NCBI GenBank assembly: GCA_033439265.1
Contig: JAVTVX010000027.1
Coordinates: 6,649,001-6,713,000 of the forward strand
Reading direction: 5' to 3'
From: Dillenia suffruticosa
Lineage: Eukaryota; Streptophyta; Magnoliopsida; Dilleniales; Dilleniaceae
Length of the DNA: 64,000 bases
In this document: one piece after another, positions 1 through 13,722 of the stretch
Layout of the letters: each line of letters starts with the position of its first letter
Numbering within the stretch: position 1 is the stretch's first letter
Translations under genes and position numbers: made by a program
The notes under the pieces: generated by a model
Told to the model about the DNA's origin: nothing
What the model saw: the letters and a program-made list of their open reading frames with translations, nothing else
Database searches by the model: none

Positions 1-797
1 AGCAGTGTTGCTACTTAGCCATTGAAGCAACGATACCTTATATGCCATTTTCCGGTCTTCACTTTTGGCTAGAGGACAACGGAAATGCACAGAAAATGTC
101 TTGATCTGTGGTGCTTATTCCTTCCGCTGGTTTTATGTCATTTTACGCTCAAATGAAAATTTAAAATTTTAAATAAAAAATGCCTCAAGAGTGTTTTGAT
201 TAATTATAAGATTGGTGTCCAATCAACTAGTAGACTTAAAACAGCCTGGATTTGAATGGGAATGCAGCCAAGGATCAACAAACAACCTATATAACGAGGA
301 AAAACAGGTGAGAGGTTAAGTACAAGAATCAGTGATCTGTGTGACTCCAGCCTGTTCTGTTTGACTCCAGCCATCCAATGCAATCTACTCGCTTCGAGAT
401 GCAATCCTACTCGCTTCGAGTAGAATAGCTTATTTATTTATTTATTTATTTTGGTTATGTGTATAGTTTCTTTTCCTTTTTTTTTTTTGGGGGGTGCGGG
501 GGGAGAGGGTTGCTCCATTTGGCCTCACTTTTGTTGCGAAGGAGCAAAGACCTTTTCAGCTGACTCTAATGAAGTCTGGCAGAGCTGAGGTTCATAAAAG
601 CTGCTGTCAAGTGGCAGATGTGCAGTTATGCAAATGTGATTGTCAGTGCGTCACATTGTGAAGGTGATTAAAAAAATGACAAGGAAGAGAGCGGCTCAAG
701 AAATATGATTTGAAATCAACTAGAGAACGGTTTACATTTTCTTTACACACGAAAGCTATCACATGAAATGATTTCACATCCCCCCATATAACCATCT
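1..797. other. Intergenic, downstream of the PEPCK gene
   Basis: No gene is visible here. The stretch holds a short (TTTA)n run at about 430-452, a G-rich patch at about 489-508, and a small imperfect local repeat of a GACTCCAGCC / CTCGCTTCGAG type at 340-420. The short reading frames have no recognisable protein features. It lies beyond the poly(A) signal of the neighbouring gene on the minus strand. Confidence 0.6.
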
Positions 798-803
798 TTT
801 ATT
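798..803 (-). terminator. Poly(A) signal AATAAA of the PEPCK gene
   Basis: The plus strand reads TTTATT, so the minus strand reads AATAAA, 65 bases beyond the TGA stop of the PEPCK gene. Plant near-upstream poly(A) elements are loose, so this is the best candidate rather than a proven site. Confidence 0.45.
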
Positions 804-867
804 TGTAACTATGATTCTTCAATTTTTCCGGACAGCCCACCATGTTTTTGTCATCCTCGGATCAAAT

Positions 868-3800
868 TCAGAAGTTTGGACCAGCAGCAAGAATCTCTTC
901 TTGAAGGGAGTTGTCCTCTCCAATCTTGTAGTTGGTGAAAACCTCAAAATTTTTCTTGAACAGACCAGCCAGCTTCAACCGAGTGTCCTTGTATGCCTTC
1001 TTATCAGACCACTGCAGAAATTCACATGAACCAACAAAATTTTGTTTACCCCGACAACCTAATAGTAAAAAATTTATATGGATTGGCAAGAAAAAGGTAA
1101 CTTACAGCATTGATTGGATCCAAGATATCCAAAGGAACACCGTCGACCTCAGTTGGGATCTCAAGTCCAAACACATCAGTCTTTGCAAAATTTGCCTGAA
1201 GAAGGCTCCCAGAGTGAATGGCGTCAATGATCTTACGGGTATATGCCAACTTAATACGGCTCCCAGATCCATAGCTGCAATTCAATGAAAACTTAAAATT
1301 GGTCAAGATACAATTCTGGTGTTATTCAGTTTAACATTTGGTTTGAACCATTGAATAGCACTATTTATTAGACCCACCGGCCACCAGACCACCCAGTGTT
1401 GACTAGCCATCCAGTTGCACCATGCTTCTGCATTTTGGCAGCCAGCATAGCTGCATACTTGGTAGGATGTAGCATGATGAATGCTGCACCGAAGCAGGCT
1501 GAAAATGTGGCCTGTGGCTCTTTGATACCATCCTCTGTGCCAGCTACCAGGGCAGTGTAGCCACTGATGAAATGGTACATGGTCTGTGCCAGGCTCAGCT
1601 TGCTAACAGGTGGGAGCACACCGAATGCATCGCAAGCTAGGAGGATAACATTCTTTGGATGTGGGCCGACACATGGCAATTTTACATTTGGGATGTACTC
1701 GATGGGATAGGCAGCACGAGTATTCTCTGCAACAAAAGCAAAACATCATATGAGAAGTTTGACAAACTTGTCCTTAATCTTGCATCATGTATTTCAATTC
1801 CTGCAGTTTCCCATATACCTGTGACAGATTTGTCCGAATAGTCCACCTCTCTGGTGTGCTCCTCAAAAACCACATTCTCCAAAACTGCAAAGCACACAAA
1901 TTGTGAGAACTTTCGTTCAAGTACCAGAAGTTATAGCCGGAAATATTCAGATATGTTACCTGTGCCGAACTTGATGGCATTCCAAATATCAGGCTCCTTC
2001 TCTCCGGACAGATCTATGCACTTGGCATAGCAACCACCCTCAATATTAGACACACCATTTTCACTCCAGCAATGTTCATCATCTCCAATTAGGTATCTAT
2101 TGTGGTCAGTAGACAGTGTGGTCTTTCCAGTACCTAAAAATAAGAAAACATTGCAAAGGAGAACTCATCAAAAACCAAGAACGCACAAGTTAAAGAGATT
2201 ATGAACAGCCAAGTCTCTAACACAGGGCAACGAGAGAGAGAAACATATCAGTATGGCAAAGGGATGGATAGGGCTGAAAGATGGGGGCTATCGATCCGCC
2301 AATGATACTGTACCTGACAAGCCAAAGAAGAGGGCGACATCTCCATCTTTGCCCATATTGCATCCAGAATGTAAGGAGAGGATTTCACGCTTAGGCATGA
2401 GATAATGCATTACACTGAACAAACCCTTCTTCATTTCCCCGGCGTACTGCGTGCCGAGTATGACCATTTCCTTCCTAGCAAGATTGACATCTATGCTAGT
2501 AGAGGATGTCATGTAGTGTGTATAACGATTACATGGAAACTGCCCAGCATTGTATATAGTGAAGTCCGGAGTACCAAAATCCTCCAGCTCTTCAGGTGTG
2601 GGTCGGATACACCTGCCACCGACCCGGTTATCCAATTTTGCACACATACACTTAACACTTATCATCATAGGCCTAGTTACTCCATTGGATTTCTGGGTAT
2701 ATGGGACAGACATGGTAATATGTAGTAAATATATTCAACATTTATATTTAGGCCAACGATGAGATGACTTATCTGGGTCTGGTTTGCCATTTGGCGAAGA
2801 GGGCAAGAAACATATAAACATTTGTATTTGCAGATAAAAGGCTCTTCTATTTTTACTTACATGTTGTGCATGAACAAGGAATGATAAGCTCTAGCGGAGA
2901 CAATTCGAACTTTGATTCTGTGCTCCGGATCCCAGTTCAGGAATTGATCATTCACAAACACCTGAAACATAAGATATTCATCACATCAGTTACACAAAAT
3001 ACAAATTCTTAGTACAAGATCATATATGACTAGAGGATCATCATTAAGGCATTCCAAGCTTATCGTAGACCCATTACCTCAAAAATGTTCCTAGAACACA
3101 GTTAAATTTTTCTTAAATTTTGTGGGGACGGTTTAACGAACACAAACACAATTTTACTGTGAAACTCAAGTTTGCCTAGGATATTAACCATCTTCAAAGT
3201 CTTTGAAGTGCTGTTAATAAAATGAATAAAAAAGGTAAAATGAAATTTTGCAAGAATAAATTGAAGATAATATATATATATATATATTTCTATATATATA
3301 TATATATATACTTTTGAGAGATATAGACAAGGAAATTACATGGGTATAGACAAGGAAGGTGCTCCCCAAGGCATGAGGGACACCTTTAGGCCAATTTGAA
3401 GAAAAAGACAAGAAAGATACTATCAAACAACAACAGCACGTCACCAATAGGCCACAACACAACCATGCCACTTTCTTTGGATAATATCATTTTCAATGAT
3501 CGTTTTTATTCCTGTGAATCTGTGTGATTAGTGTGTCAACTGATCTCCACTTTCCTCTGCTTTTTCAAGACTTGATATACAAACAAAGCATGAAGCGTGT
3601 GCAAGTCAGATGCCAACAAGAGAGAGAGGGACTAAAAACCAGACACCCTGAATCAATTTCTCTCTTGCAAAAACCAACTTGCCAATTTTGATTTAGTCTT
3701 GTCATTGATTCAGATTTAGGAAATTTTAGGATGAAGAAACACGCTTTTAGATGACTAAATCCAATTTTGGGCCAGTCACTTGAGATAAGACGAACCCAAA

Positions 3801-5238
3801 AAGAGAAAAGGCAAAAAGTAGAGCAATATGGTATACCTTGTCCAAGGAATTCAAGTAATCAACAGCCCTTTCTCTGTTTACCATGAAAGTATGCTCATCC
3901 ATCTCAATATTAGGTGAACCCCTACCATATCAAAACATATCTCGAATAACTAATTACATGTATCCAAATTAAACCCATGATTTTCTAGAGAGAGAGAGAG
4001 AGAGGGGACTTACTTGCCCCACCAAAGTTCCTCCGCAGTGGTCTCATCCTTGACGACACGCTTATCTCTAGGAGATCTGCCAGTCTTGGCACCGGAGAGA
4101 GTGGCCAAAGCTCCACTGGATGTGATAAACGAACCCTTCTCATACTTGATTGCTTGTTCATACAACTCTGCAAATTCCAAACCCGAACATTAAAGAGAAA
4201 ATCATGAGACAAAGGACAAAACTTGGGATTTGATTTAATTTATGATCATTTTAATGAAAATTTTACCAGCAGGAGAGAGATTGTAGAGGACGTGAGTGAA
4301 CTTCAGGGAGCTATCGCTGACGCTGATTGTCGGGGTGTGGTAATGATGATGCACCACGTGTCCGGTCTTCTTCGCCGGATCTCCCTTCACCACCTTGGGT
4401 CCGGTTTCTCTCGTCAGCGATGCCAACGATGCACTGCAAGCAAACACAAATATTTATTCCATCCATATCCCAAAATATTCTAATCAACAAATAAACCAAA
4501 AAAAAAAAATACATAAACCGCCTTTTTTTCTTTTCCAGTAGAATAATCATAAATCTTCCGTCGGACCCACCCAAATCGTGTGGGTCCCACTAGAAATTTC
4601 CACTTGAATCAAACCTATCTTCTCTTCTTCGCTTTTTTTTTTTTTTCTCCATTTTTCTTAAAAGAAAAAAATTATTATTTCTTCTGAAGGGTAAATTTTT
4701 ACGATCTCAGTAATCATAATTATCAACGACGTGGTAGAAAATCATGGGTGGCAACCTGATGGATTGAAGATTTACCCAAATCGTGTGGGTCCCACCAGAA
4801 ATTTCCACTTGAATCAAACCCATCTTCTCTTCTTCACTTTTTATTTTTTTTCTCTATTTTTCTTAAAAGAAAAAAATTATTATTTCTTCTGAAGGGTAAT
4901 TTTTTACGATCTCAGTAATCATAATTATCAACGACGTGGTAGAAAATCGTGGGTGGCAACCTGATGGATTGGAGTTGTTGTTTTTGGCGTTCTTCTTCGG
5001 ACATAGTAGAAAACGCGCCTTGAGTTCCCTTAATGGGCGTGGTGGGCGTAGACCTCTTCTTCTGAAGAGAGTGCAGCTCATCAATTGTCTGCGCCTTCAC
5101 CGGAGTCGCACTGTCATCATGACAGATACCGTTGTTCTTCTTCTGGGTTGTCTGAATTTTTGCCAGCCCTTTCCTCGTCGGTCCTCCCTTCACATTCGCC
5201 GAGGCAAAGCTGAATTCTCCGTTCTCGATTCCTGCCAT
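868..5238 (-). CDS. PCK: Phosphoenolpyruvate carboxykinase (ATP), 11 exons, 661 codons
   Basis: Cytosolic enzyme that converts oxaloacetate plus ATP to PEP, CO2 and ADP at the head of gluconeogenesis. Exons on the minus strand: 5238-4961, 4433-4267, 4167-4014, 3921-3837, 2961-2861, 2612-2314, 2133-1960, 1884-1819, 1726-1378, 1274-1106, 1011-868. Each junction is GT-AG and they sum to 1986 nt, an exact 661 codons plus TGA, as usual for plant PEPCK. The start is the ATG opening MAGIENGEF, because the reading frame upstream of it is low-complexity leader. Visible motifs: plant N-terminal extension with [20 protein letters not shown] at about 177-184 (substrate binding); the P-loop GLSGTGKTT ending at about 367, split by the intron between exons 6 and 7; GDDEHCW at about 378-384; LVAGTEDG and the C-terminal [11 protein letters not shown] see no frameshift or stop. 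A conserved-looking SREK reads SGEK here. Intron 1 carries a tandem duplication (separate entry). Family identity is very sure; exact splice sites are inferred from homology. Confidence 0.96.
4569..4973. repeat. About 200-bp tandem duplication across the exon 1/intron 1 border of PEPCK
   Basis: The segment 4569-4768 is repeated at 4774-4973 with a 205-bp period and only scattered differences, mostly in a T-run. Each copy has the same TTGAATCAAACC..TCTTCTCTTCTTC and ACGATCTCAGTAATC blocks. The copy nearer the start codon contains the last bases of exon 1 and its donor AG|GTTGCC (exon end at 4961). The other copy holds the same donor-like sequence ending at 4756, now inside intron 1. Confidence 0.9.
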
Positions 5239-5286
5239 CTTTTCCCCTACAAAACAACACATAATTTCGTCAGATGTTAAACTATA

Positions 5287-5510
5287 GAGAGAGGAACAAT
5301 AGAGAGAGAGAGAGAGAGAGAGAGAGGACCAACCTAAATTTTCGAATGAAAAAGTGAGAGAAGTTTCTTCTAAAAGAAAGTTACAAAGGACACCACCATC
5401 CAACGGGTGGAGGTACAGTCGATGTTTGCTGTTCTCGAGATGATAGAAAGCAAATACAATGGATGGGAGAAACAGAAAGCACCAAGCTCCCCTTTAAAGG
5501 CTTCACGAGC
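5287..5510 (-). promoter_or_regulatory. 5' leader and likely core promoter of PEPCK
   Basis: Upstream of the ATG at 5238 lies a pure GA/TC run (5301-5326), typical of plant 5' leaders. A TTTAAA core sits at about 5493-5499, roughly 260 bases before the start codon. The transcription start cannot be fixed from sequence alone, and the TATA-like call is weak. Confidence 0.3.
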
Positions 5511-7070
5511 CCAACTTAACCATACTTTAACCCCGCATAAACTCTACCCTGGTTGAATCATATCCCAATCGCGGTCAAGCTCCGCAAATTGCGAAATAAT
5601 TTTTTTCTTTTTCCTTTTTTTTTTAATATTTATTATTTTTATAGTAAAGGGCTTATTTAGGAGCAGAGCTGCCTTTTCCTCTCTTGGTTGATATTTTGAG
5701 GAGACAATACCATATTTTTTGACAGAGCCTTCTAGGTAAATACCCAAAAAAAAAAAAAAAAAAAAGTTAGCAAATTTCCAAACGCAGCCTAAGCGGTGAA
5801 GCAGGGAGGCCGAACGCACCGTACGTTGGGGGTGGGATATAATATTAAACTGGATTGAATTCCGATTTGGGTTCCGAAAATAACGTCAATATCTCGGGTG
5901 AAATTTTCGGGTACCGGTTGAGATTTTAATCGTGTGTGCTCTCTCATACTAAAAGATCTGGTATGAAAAGTTAAAAGAGTCAATCGGCGTCGTCTCGCCA
6001 CAAACACGTTTAAAAACGTTTGACCTTTGAGATTAATCTTAATCATTTATCATAACCCCATAGAATGCAATGATTGGTTGGCAATGAATTAAATATAAAT
6101 ATTCTTTTATAAATCATACAAATCCCGAAATAATTAACTTACGCGTCAGATAAAATCAGCAACACCTCGTGTCTGACATACTGTGATTAAAATCTTTAAA
6201 ATTTTCTATCTTTAATATATCTTGTAATTATTTTCTAAGTTGGAAATGCTTTATATTTAACATGAACAATTAAAAAATCCGTAAATTTTATATTAAAAGA
6301 ATTTTAATTTATAAATAATTACGTAAGACTGATAAGAATTGATAAGAAATTTTTATCTTAACATGGTATGTATTAATATGATACTTAATTAGACGGCTAT
6401 TGTATCGATAAATTTTTTTTGATATTCTTGAATTGATTGATGACATAAATGGTAAAAAGAAGTCTCTAGAATTCTTAATTCGTTATTTGCTGGCCAAAAC
6501 TCAATTAATAATGAGAAGAAGAAAGTTTTAAACAAAATTAGATGACAAAGGGATAAGAGTTAAATTTTTCTAGAAATGGTTGTAATAAATGCACAGGTCA
6601 TCATGCGCCGCCGGGGATGAGTTTGGAAAAAACAATAATTTGATGTGAATATTTGTAGTATGGACCCTGTGAAACAGCGGGCAGGTAATCTCTTGTTAGT
6701 AGTGTCCCATACCATCCGTACAAAGCTCCATTGCATGTCAATTGCTCTTTTCTCATTAACGTCCGGTAAGATCTTATGTATTCATCCTCATTATTCGAAA
6801 CTTTAGAATAAATTCACAAAAATCTGATCCGACCATAGGATGCCACGAATGGTATATGAATCAAGTTAAATTTAAATAATAAAATTTTAAATTCAAAAAT
6901 TTATCGAATAGTATGATAACATATATTAATATATTATTATAATATAAAAAATTAAATTAAATAAAATATATATTATATATATATATTACTTATCGAATTC
7001 AAGTCCATTTTGATAGAGTGACCCCGAATAACTATCAACACTCGAGAGGGTAATAACTGATTCTTTGTGG
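5511..7070. other. AT-rich intergenic spacer
   Basis: No convincing coding sequence, RNA gene or terminal repeat is seen. It holds a poly(A) run at about 5745-5764 and AT-rich stretches near 6880-6990. Short reading frames here lack recognisable domains. Confidence 0.5.
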
Positions 7071-7075
7071 ACACT

Positions 7076-10000
7076 CTAGGGTAAATAAATTGATAGGATA
7101 ATAACTGTCAACACAATATGGTTTTCCCTCTCGAGTTCAAGTTCATATTGCCAATCCCGAATGATAAGGTAGGTAGGATGGTTTGTGAACACTCTATCCA
7201 AGAGTGCTGATACCAACTCTATTAAATCTAACTCAATCATTGACATATATAGCTTAGCACAAATTAGAAGAATCAAGCCCTCTCGAACACTCCACAACTC
7301 TGCGACCGAGCCCTTTGACCCGTAATCCAAACTCATTTCTAATTAAACCTCCACTCCCAACACGTCCAATATTGTTGCACACCGAACCATCTGTGTTTAG
7401 CTTGTATTGACCCGTAGGTGGAGGTGACCATGTGATCCACCTAACCACTCATGGGGGCGTCATAGTCTCCTTTGAGAATGCTTTGAGAATGCATACCATC
7501 ATTCACGAGAATAGTTGAGAGCCATCCTCACCACGCCTTGTCGGGAAAACTCCCTCCCATCAAAGACGACTCTACAACGCCCTTTCCAAATGGTTCATAA
7601 AGTATAAACAAATGTCATGGCCCATGGGCAACCCATATGTATGGCATGGGATTTATAGTTTCGAAAAATCCGATTTTTTTTTGGGAGTCATGCAAACACT
7701 AAATTCCACAAAAATGAAGACTTTAGTATCTCGGACCATACCTGGCGAACTGTGGAGCAATCTCGGAATAGGTGGAAAGTAGTTTCTTCAAATTCCTTAC
7801 AAAGTGGGCATGAAGGATCGTTCAAGAGCTTCCTTTTGAAATGGATAGTATTAATTATTAAGCTATCATGGATCAACAGTCAAAGCATGAACTTAACTTG
7901 TTCCTGGCACTGCAAACTCCATATCCATTTCCATTAACCAGTCATGGGTGCCTCAAATGTTTCTCTTAAACTGAAGAATGTGTATGTCGATCTAAAAGAA
8001 AGCTCACCCGAGGATGTACTTGTCTAGTAGAGAAAATCTCTTGACTCCTCATCTTGTGGAATCAACACCGCCCTGATCTCATCCATAATACTTTCGGAAG
8101 TACTTTTATCAGGCCAGCTAAGTCCCAAACTCTCTCTTGCATAATGAACTATTTTACCCTCGATCTTTTCAAAGCAGCTACTTCTCTTGCTAAGATACGT
8201 TGAATTAAAGGGGTATCGCCCACCCAAACATTCTCCCAAAAGTCAATAAATGACCCATAATCGATTTTCTTACGCAATCCACCTCGAATAAGCTCCTTTA
8301 CTTGTAGTAACACTCGCCATAAAGGAGAACAAATAGATGGTCTTTGACAATTAAAGAAATTCTCCACTCATGTATTTGCCTCGTAGTGTCTCATCCCAAA
8401 GAGCCTTCTTCCCTAAAAGTAACCTACATGCCAATTTAGCTAACAAAGATCTATTCATTTGTCATGCTATTGTGATACCCAATCCACCCTGATTCTTGGC
8501 TAGCACACCACACTCCGCCTAATGGCATGAGGTTTCCGGATCTCTTCTAAATCCCCCCCACAAAAAATTGTGCTATAATTTGTCTAACTGGAGGCAAATA
8601 TATCCTGGTAACCAGGTGGACTGCATAGCATATGTTGGGATAGTAGATGTAACTGCCTAGATTAGAGTATGATGACCCATTGTACTCAACCTTCCAACCA
8701 GTTATCTTGTTATGGACCCTCTCAATTAAATACTAACAGTAGTTTCGATGAACTTAACTTTGAATGAACATAACTCCTAAATACTTCCCCAAGTCCTTAG
8801 AGAGGAGGAATTGGCATTGGCTAGCCAAAGTATGCTTCAAAACCACTGGAGCTTATGGAGACACAAATAGCTTAGATTTCCTGGGGTTGACCACCAGATC
8901 ACTCATATCCCCAAACTCCAGCAGACATTCTAGGATCGCGAATAAACTCTCGGGCTTGGTATTTGCAAATAATATAAGATCATCAGCAAAAAATAGATAG
9001 GATACTACAAATTCGTTGCTAGAGACAAGGATAGGCACCCAAAGACCCTGGTTAACCCTGCTCTGGATAAAATAAGACAACTTCTCCATAACTAATAAGA
9101 ATGGATATGGGGTCTTCCTATCTCAATCCTCTCCCCAAAGCAAAGTTCGATAACACCTCTCCATTCCACAGAAGTGCCCACTGAGTATGGCAAAAAAAAA
9201 AAACTTGATTAGATGAATAATCTGATTCGGAAGCTAGAAGTCCTTTAAAATCTGTCCCAAGAAAGACCAATTTACACAATCACAGAACTTGTGGGGATCT
9301 ATCTTCAAAACCATTCTTCAGTGTTTTCCCTTCATGCATAACGAATGTATTAATTCCTATGAGACAATAATATTATCCAATATGCTCCAACTTGGGAGGA
9401 AACTACTTTAATGAGGATCAACAAATTTCTATAGAACAGGTTGTAGTCGGTGAACCAAGACCTTTGCAAGTACTTTGTAACTTATATTCAATAAGCTAAT
9501 AGGCTGAAAATTACTCAAGCTATGTGGATGGCCTACCTTTGGAATCAAAGCAATAAAGGACCACAGAAGATCTTTGTGAAATTCTCCATCCCTAAAGGCC
9601 TCCACTATATATCAATGAAGCATAGGGTGCACATCATCCTAGAATTTATAGTAAAATAAAGGCTATATATCGTTTGGACTTGGAGCTTTCAATCCTTTTA
9701 TCGAGAATACTGCTACCCTAACCTCTGATTGCTCAGTAAGTTTGCACAAGAATTGTCGATCAGCCAAGTCCATAGTTTTTTGCCAATGCTCACCATCCCC
9801 AATAATCCCACTGACCGTGGAGCATGCAAACAAATCCCAAAAGTAAGAGATCGCATGTTTCTTAAGCACATCCGAGTCGGTACACCTTTCCTCATTGATC
9901 TTGATTTGCACTATCCGATTCTGATTCCTATGAACAAATGTTATGAGATGATAAAATCTGGTATTACGATCATCTTTGTAGAACCATAGAATCTTAGACT

Positions 10001-10080
10001 TTTGGTGCCAAAAGATTTCTTCCGTGTCCTAAATTCCATGCAGTTCACCTAGCAATCGATTTTCAAAATGTCTCAAGAAT
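7076..10080 (-). mobile_element. Decayed, 5'-truncated LINE (non-LTR retrotransposon)
   Basis: Reading the minus strand from 10080 down, fragments of one plant L1-type ORF2 appear in order but in shifting frames. They are: the pre-RT segment (EEIFWHQKSK, then DVLKKHAISYFWDLF, about 10020-9660); reverse transcriptase with the FADD active-site box (LFFADDLILFAN, 9089-8853); connecting segments with the NVWVGDTPLI type motif (8367-8024); the zinc-finger-like zf-RVT block (CPLCKEFEETTFHLFRDC, 7876-7688); and an RNase H domain (LNTDGSV..GGLIRNEFG, then AELWSVREGL, 7448-7076). The endonuclease domain is absent, as in 5'-truncated insertions. Stops and frameshifts mean it cannot encode an active enzyme. 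No clear poly(A) tail or target duplication was found. Confidence 0.9.
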
Positions 10081-10520
10081 GCAGATTTGCTATAAAATGG
10101 GGACCTTGAATACAGGTGATTTACTCAAATTGGAATTAACTCTGATCTTCTCTTTTTATTATTTTTTTTAAATCACTTATATTCGATAATTATATTGAAA
10201 CTGACCATATTCAGTTTGTGCTGGGTTGGATCTTTAGTAGACAAAACTTTTTAACACCTATTTATGTCATATATAAAATTCAAATCCAAGAACTTATTTA
10301 ATAAATACCAATATAAAATCATTGTACTAACAAATGCTTGTTTTTATCACTTTTCTATCCATGAGAGTCAAATTGAATTGATTCAACCAAATAGAGCAAA
10401 TGCCACACAACAAAAAATAAGTTTTTTTCAATGGTCTTTTTCCAACGTTTAAATATTTTATCATTGATATTTTTCTTTTCTTGATATTTATAGACAAAAA
10501 TGTCAAAAAATTCGATATTC
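10081..10520. other. AT-rich spacer
   Basis: Nothing supportable as a gene is seen. The short frame at 10264-10452 has no recognisable domain. Confidence 0.5.
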
Positions 10521-10627
10521 CACTATGTTTAAGAGAAAAAAATGTCGGAAAAGGTAATTATCTCATAAAATAATGCTGGCGGGAACCTTTCTCAACGTTT
10601 CAGTGAAATATTTGTCAAAGCTAAACT

Positions 10628-10667
10628 GCATATGCCAATATTTTTATTTAAAAACATTGGCATATGC
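10628..10667. repeat. Perfect 12-bp inverted repeat hairpin
   Basis: GCATATGCCAAT at 10628-10639 is followed after 16 bases by its exact reverse complement ATTGGCATATGC at 10656-10667. The loop is A/T only. It lies at the left end of the possible DNA transposon. Confidence 0.7.
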
Positions 10668-11957
10668 AAAGGAATCCCTGACATTTTCGAGAGAAATGTC
10701 GGGAGGATGTTTAAAACCTTACACATCACTTCTTCCATCTTCTCTCTCTTTTCTCTTTTTCCTCTACCTCTTTGTCCATTCACTATCGTCACTAAATCTC
10801 GCTGAATCTGAAGATCCTTGTCCAACCAATCACCATTGTTTTGCGCCGCTATTGAAGAAAGTTGCCAGAGATGCATTCTTCCATTAACACAATCTTCTGT
10901 CGTAGGTAAGTTCCTCCATTTTCTAAAGCCATTAATGAACTATTACTATTTTTGGATGCCCATACATGATTAGGGTTTTGAGTAGGGAAAAATTAAGGCA
11001 AAATTAGGATGAAGTTGGGACAAAATTAGGATGAATTCAAGTTAATTTAAGATTAAATTAGGGAATGTTCCTATTAATTAGGTTAAAATTAGGACAAAAT
11101 TAGAACAAAATTTGGGTAAAATTAGGATTTATCATTTTGGATTTCGGGTTTAGAACTTATAATAAAATTAGGGTTTAGGGTTTGTTTGCTTTTATTAATA
11201 AAGCTAAATATTCATATAAAAGTAAATCTCATATATACCAATTAAAAATTATTAACAAATTATAAAAATAATATATATAAAAGATAATATTAACAATTAT
11301 TATTAATAAATTATATAAATATGCTATATATGTAAATAAATTCCATATATACTTTTATTAATAATATAATATGTATATATGCTATAGTTAATGATTATTT
11401 TATTAACATATATTATTTTTTATATGTAATGCATATAAATTATTAATAATTTTTAAAAGTTATATATATAATATAACATTAATGATTATTATTAATAAAT
11501 TATATAAATATGCTATATACATAAGTAAATCCTATATATAATTTTATTAATAATATATATACTATATATGTATTATTTTTGGGATTTAAGTTTAGATATA
11601 ATATTTATTTTTATTAATAAAAGATAATATTTACTTGCAAAATAAATTTTAAAATATTTGTATAGACAAATTTACTTTTATGTATATATATATAGGTATA
11701 TATATGTATGTGCGTGTAATTTGCTTATAACTTAGAATTTGGCTATTAATTTAGCAATATATACCACATTTTACAACAATTGATATGTATATTGGTTTAA
11801 ATGATGGACATACACATATATATATCGATTGATTTGCATATTTTTAGTACACACACACACAGATATATATATATATATATATATAGATATATGTTTCTAT
11901 GATGGATATTGATAAAAATTTGATGATAAGTATAAAGAGTAGTTATTTATTCATTAT

Positions 11958-12938
11958 TGATGGTATCTGGCTTAACAACGAAAACTTTCTTTATTCTCAT
12001 AAGATCCCAATGTTCTTGCAATTATCCAATAAGAAATCCCTAACAATTTCAATTTTTTTTTAATCTTCTAGAATTCTAATTCTTTTGAATTCTCGAAAAG
12101 GAAGAAAATTTTTCTAAAACTTTAAATTTTCTTTAATCTTAAAGGATTCTAAGTTTTTTAAAAGTTTTTTACCACAATTCCTACCATTTCAAAAAATTTC
12201 ATACAAAAGGAAAGTAGTTTCCTATACCTCCTGGAAAGCTATATATATAAAGCAAAGACAATCTATCAAGATACATCTAGATACCCAGAAAAGGATACCC
12301 AGTATTCTCTCTCTACACGTATCATAAAGGAGGCCACTCAATTTTATAACATCAAAGGTGTGGCTTTATGCCCAATTCTATATCATCAGAGGTACGGTTT
12401 CGTACTCCATTCTATATACTGTCAGAGGTACATCTTCATACTCAATTATACACATGTAATATGTTTATCATTTTTCTCTTCATGCATACATCGTACATAG
12501 GGCCATATTTATAACTCTTTACATAGAATATATAAGAGTGCGAATTTTATATACACAACACAAAATCGTATCTGAAACTCCTCAGTCTTTTTATTATCAC
12601 TCTATTTAATTTGAAGGTCGAAATCACCCCACCGAGCCAACCCTAACGGGGTTTTGGTAAGTTTTTCTATTGATGACAACCTGGCCGACACACTGACACT
12701 GATCAACTCTACATAGGGCATACAAAGACAACACAAGGCTATAATTTGGGCTCTCTAAATCTTTTCTCTTTCTTTTACTATTTTTTCTGACTTGAGTATC
12801 GAAATCCCCCCGCGAGATCATGCCTAGTGAGGTTCTTGCAAGTCTCCTATTCGAGAAGATCTGGCAAACACATCGGCGCAGGCTCCTTATTCGAGTCGAA
12901 AGAACAGGTATCTATGGAGTCAATTTTTGGTTTCAACA
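11958..12938 (+). repeat. 5' LTR of the non-autonomous element
   Basis: 981 bp, starting TGATGGTATCTGG and ending GGTTTCAACA. It contains three imperfect, consecutive 45-60 bp blocks around ATCAGAGGTACGG..CCAATTCTATA (12330-12450). It matches the 3' LTR over its whole length with many substitutions, so the insertion is not recent. Confidence 0.9.
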
Positions 12939-13722
12939 GATTGGCGTCGTTGTGGGAAATGACTAACTGATTAGCAAAAAACGTTTCATGCTCTGTTTCA
13001 TTCTACCTCCCATATTGCCAGGCATGGAGTGGAGGACTGAATGTCTAATCCCCTGGACCAGTCGTAAGTACATGCTGCAAGACCAAAGCCCATACTTTTA
13101 GGGAAGTCCTTACGGCCCAATACTACTTTGTAAATGTTCTAATATTCGTAACTGGTTTTTTTGATATGGAATCTTGCCTTATACTCTCGTACCAATAATA
13201 TTTTTATTTTGCATGTTCTGTCACTCCTTTGCAGTGTTTTGATCACATTAAACACGCAGCAACCAAAAATAATTTTGAGTAACAACCACCCTCAATATGG
13301 TCAAATTGCTATCCCTTGCAATGCCATCTCTTAGAAGTATTACTGAACACCAAACATATGAAGGTCAAGTTCAGGATATCTCTCGATATCAGAGTGACAA
13401 ATTATGATCCGAATCTATCAAAAGCCCCGATTTATGAAACTTAGGCCCTTGTACCCATAAAACTCTTGTTTGTCACTCTCTCTTTCTCTTGCAAGCCAAT
13501 CTTTAGGCCTTACATGGGAATTCTCTCAACAATTTATGTTCATTGCCTACTACTGCTTTGTCAAATTTCTATATATTTTATCACTTTTTCATTACATCTT
13601 GATTAATCGAGGTTCAGGTTGTCCAGTCTATCACTCTTATCTCTTTTGCAAGCCCATTCTCTCAGCTTTACAACTCGAAACGCATTATCAATACAAGTCC
13701 TGACACTCGATCGGGTGGACGT

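Noticed and set aside
3214..3471. 85-codon minus-strand frame in PEPCK intron 4
   Set aside because: Its middle is translated AT microsatellite (alternating I and Y) and it lies between two confirmed PEPCK exons.
5544..6046. Minus-strand frames of 85-91 codons upstream of PEPCK
   Set aside because: They contain translated homopolymers and no recognisable protein features.
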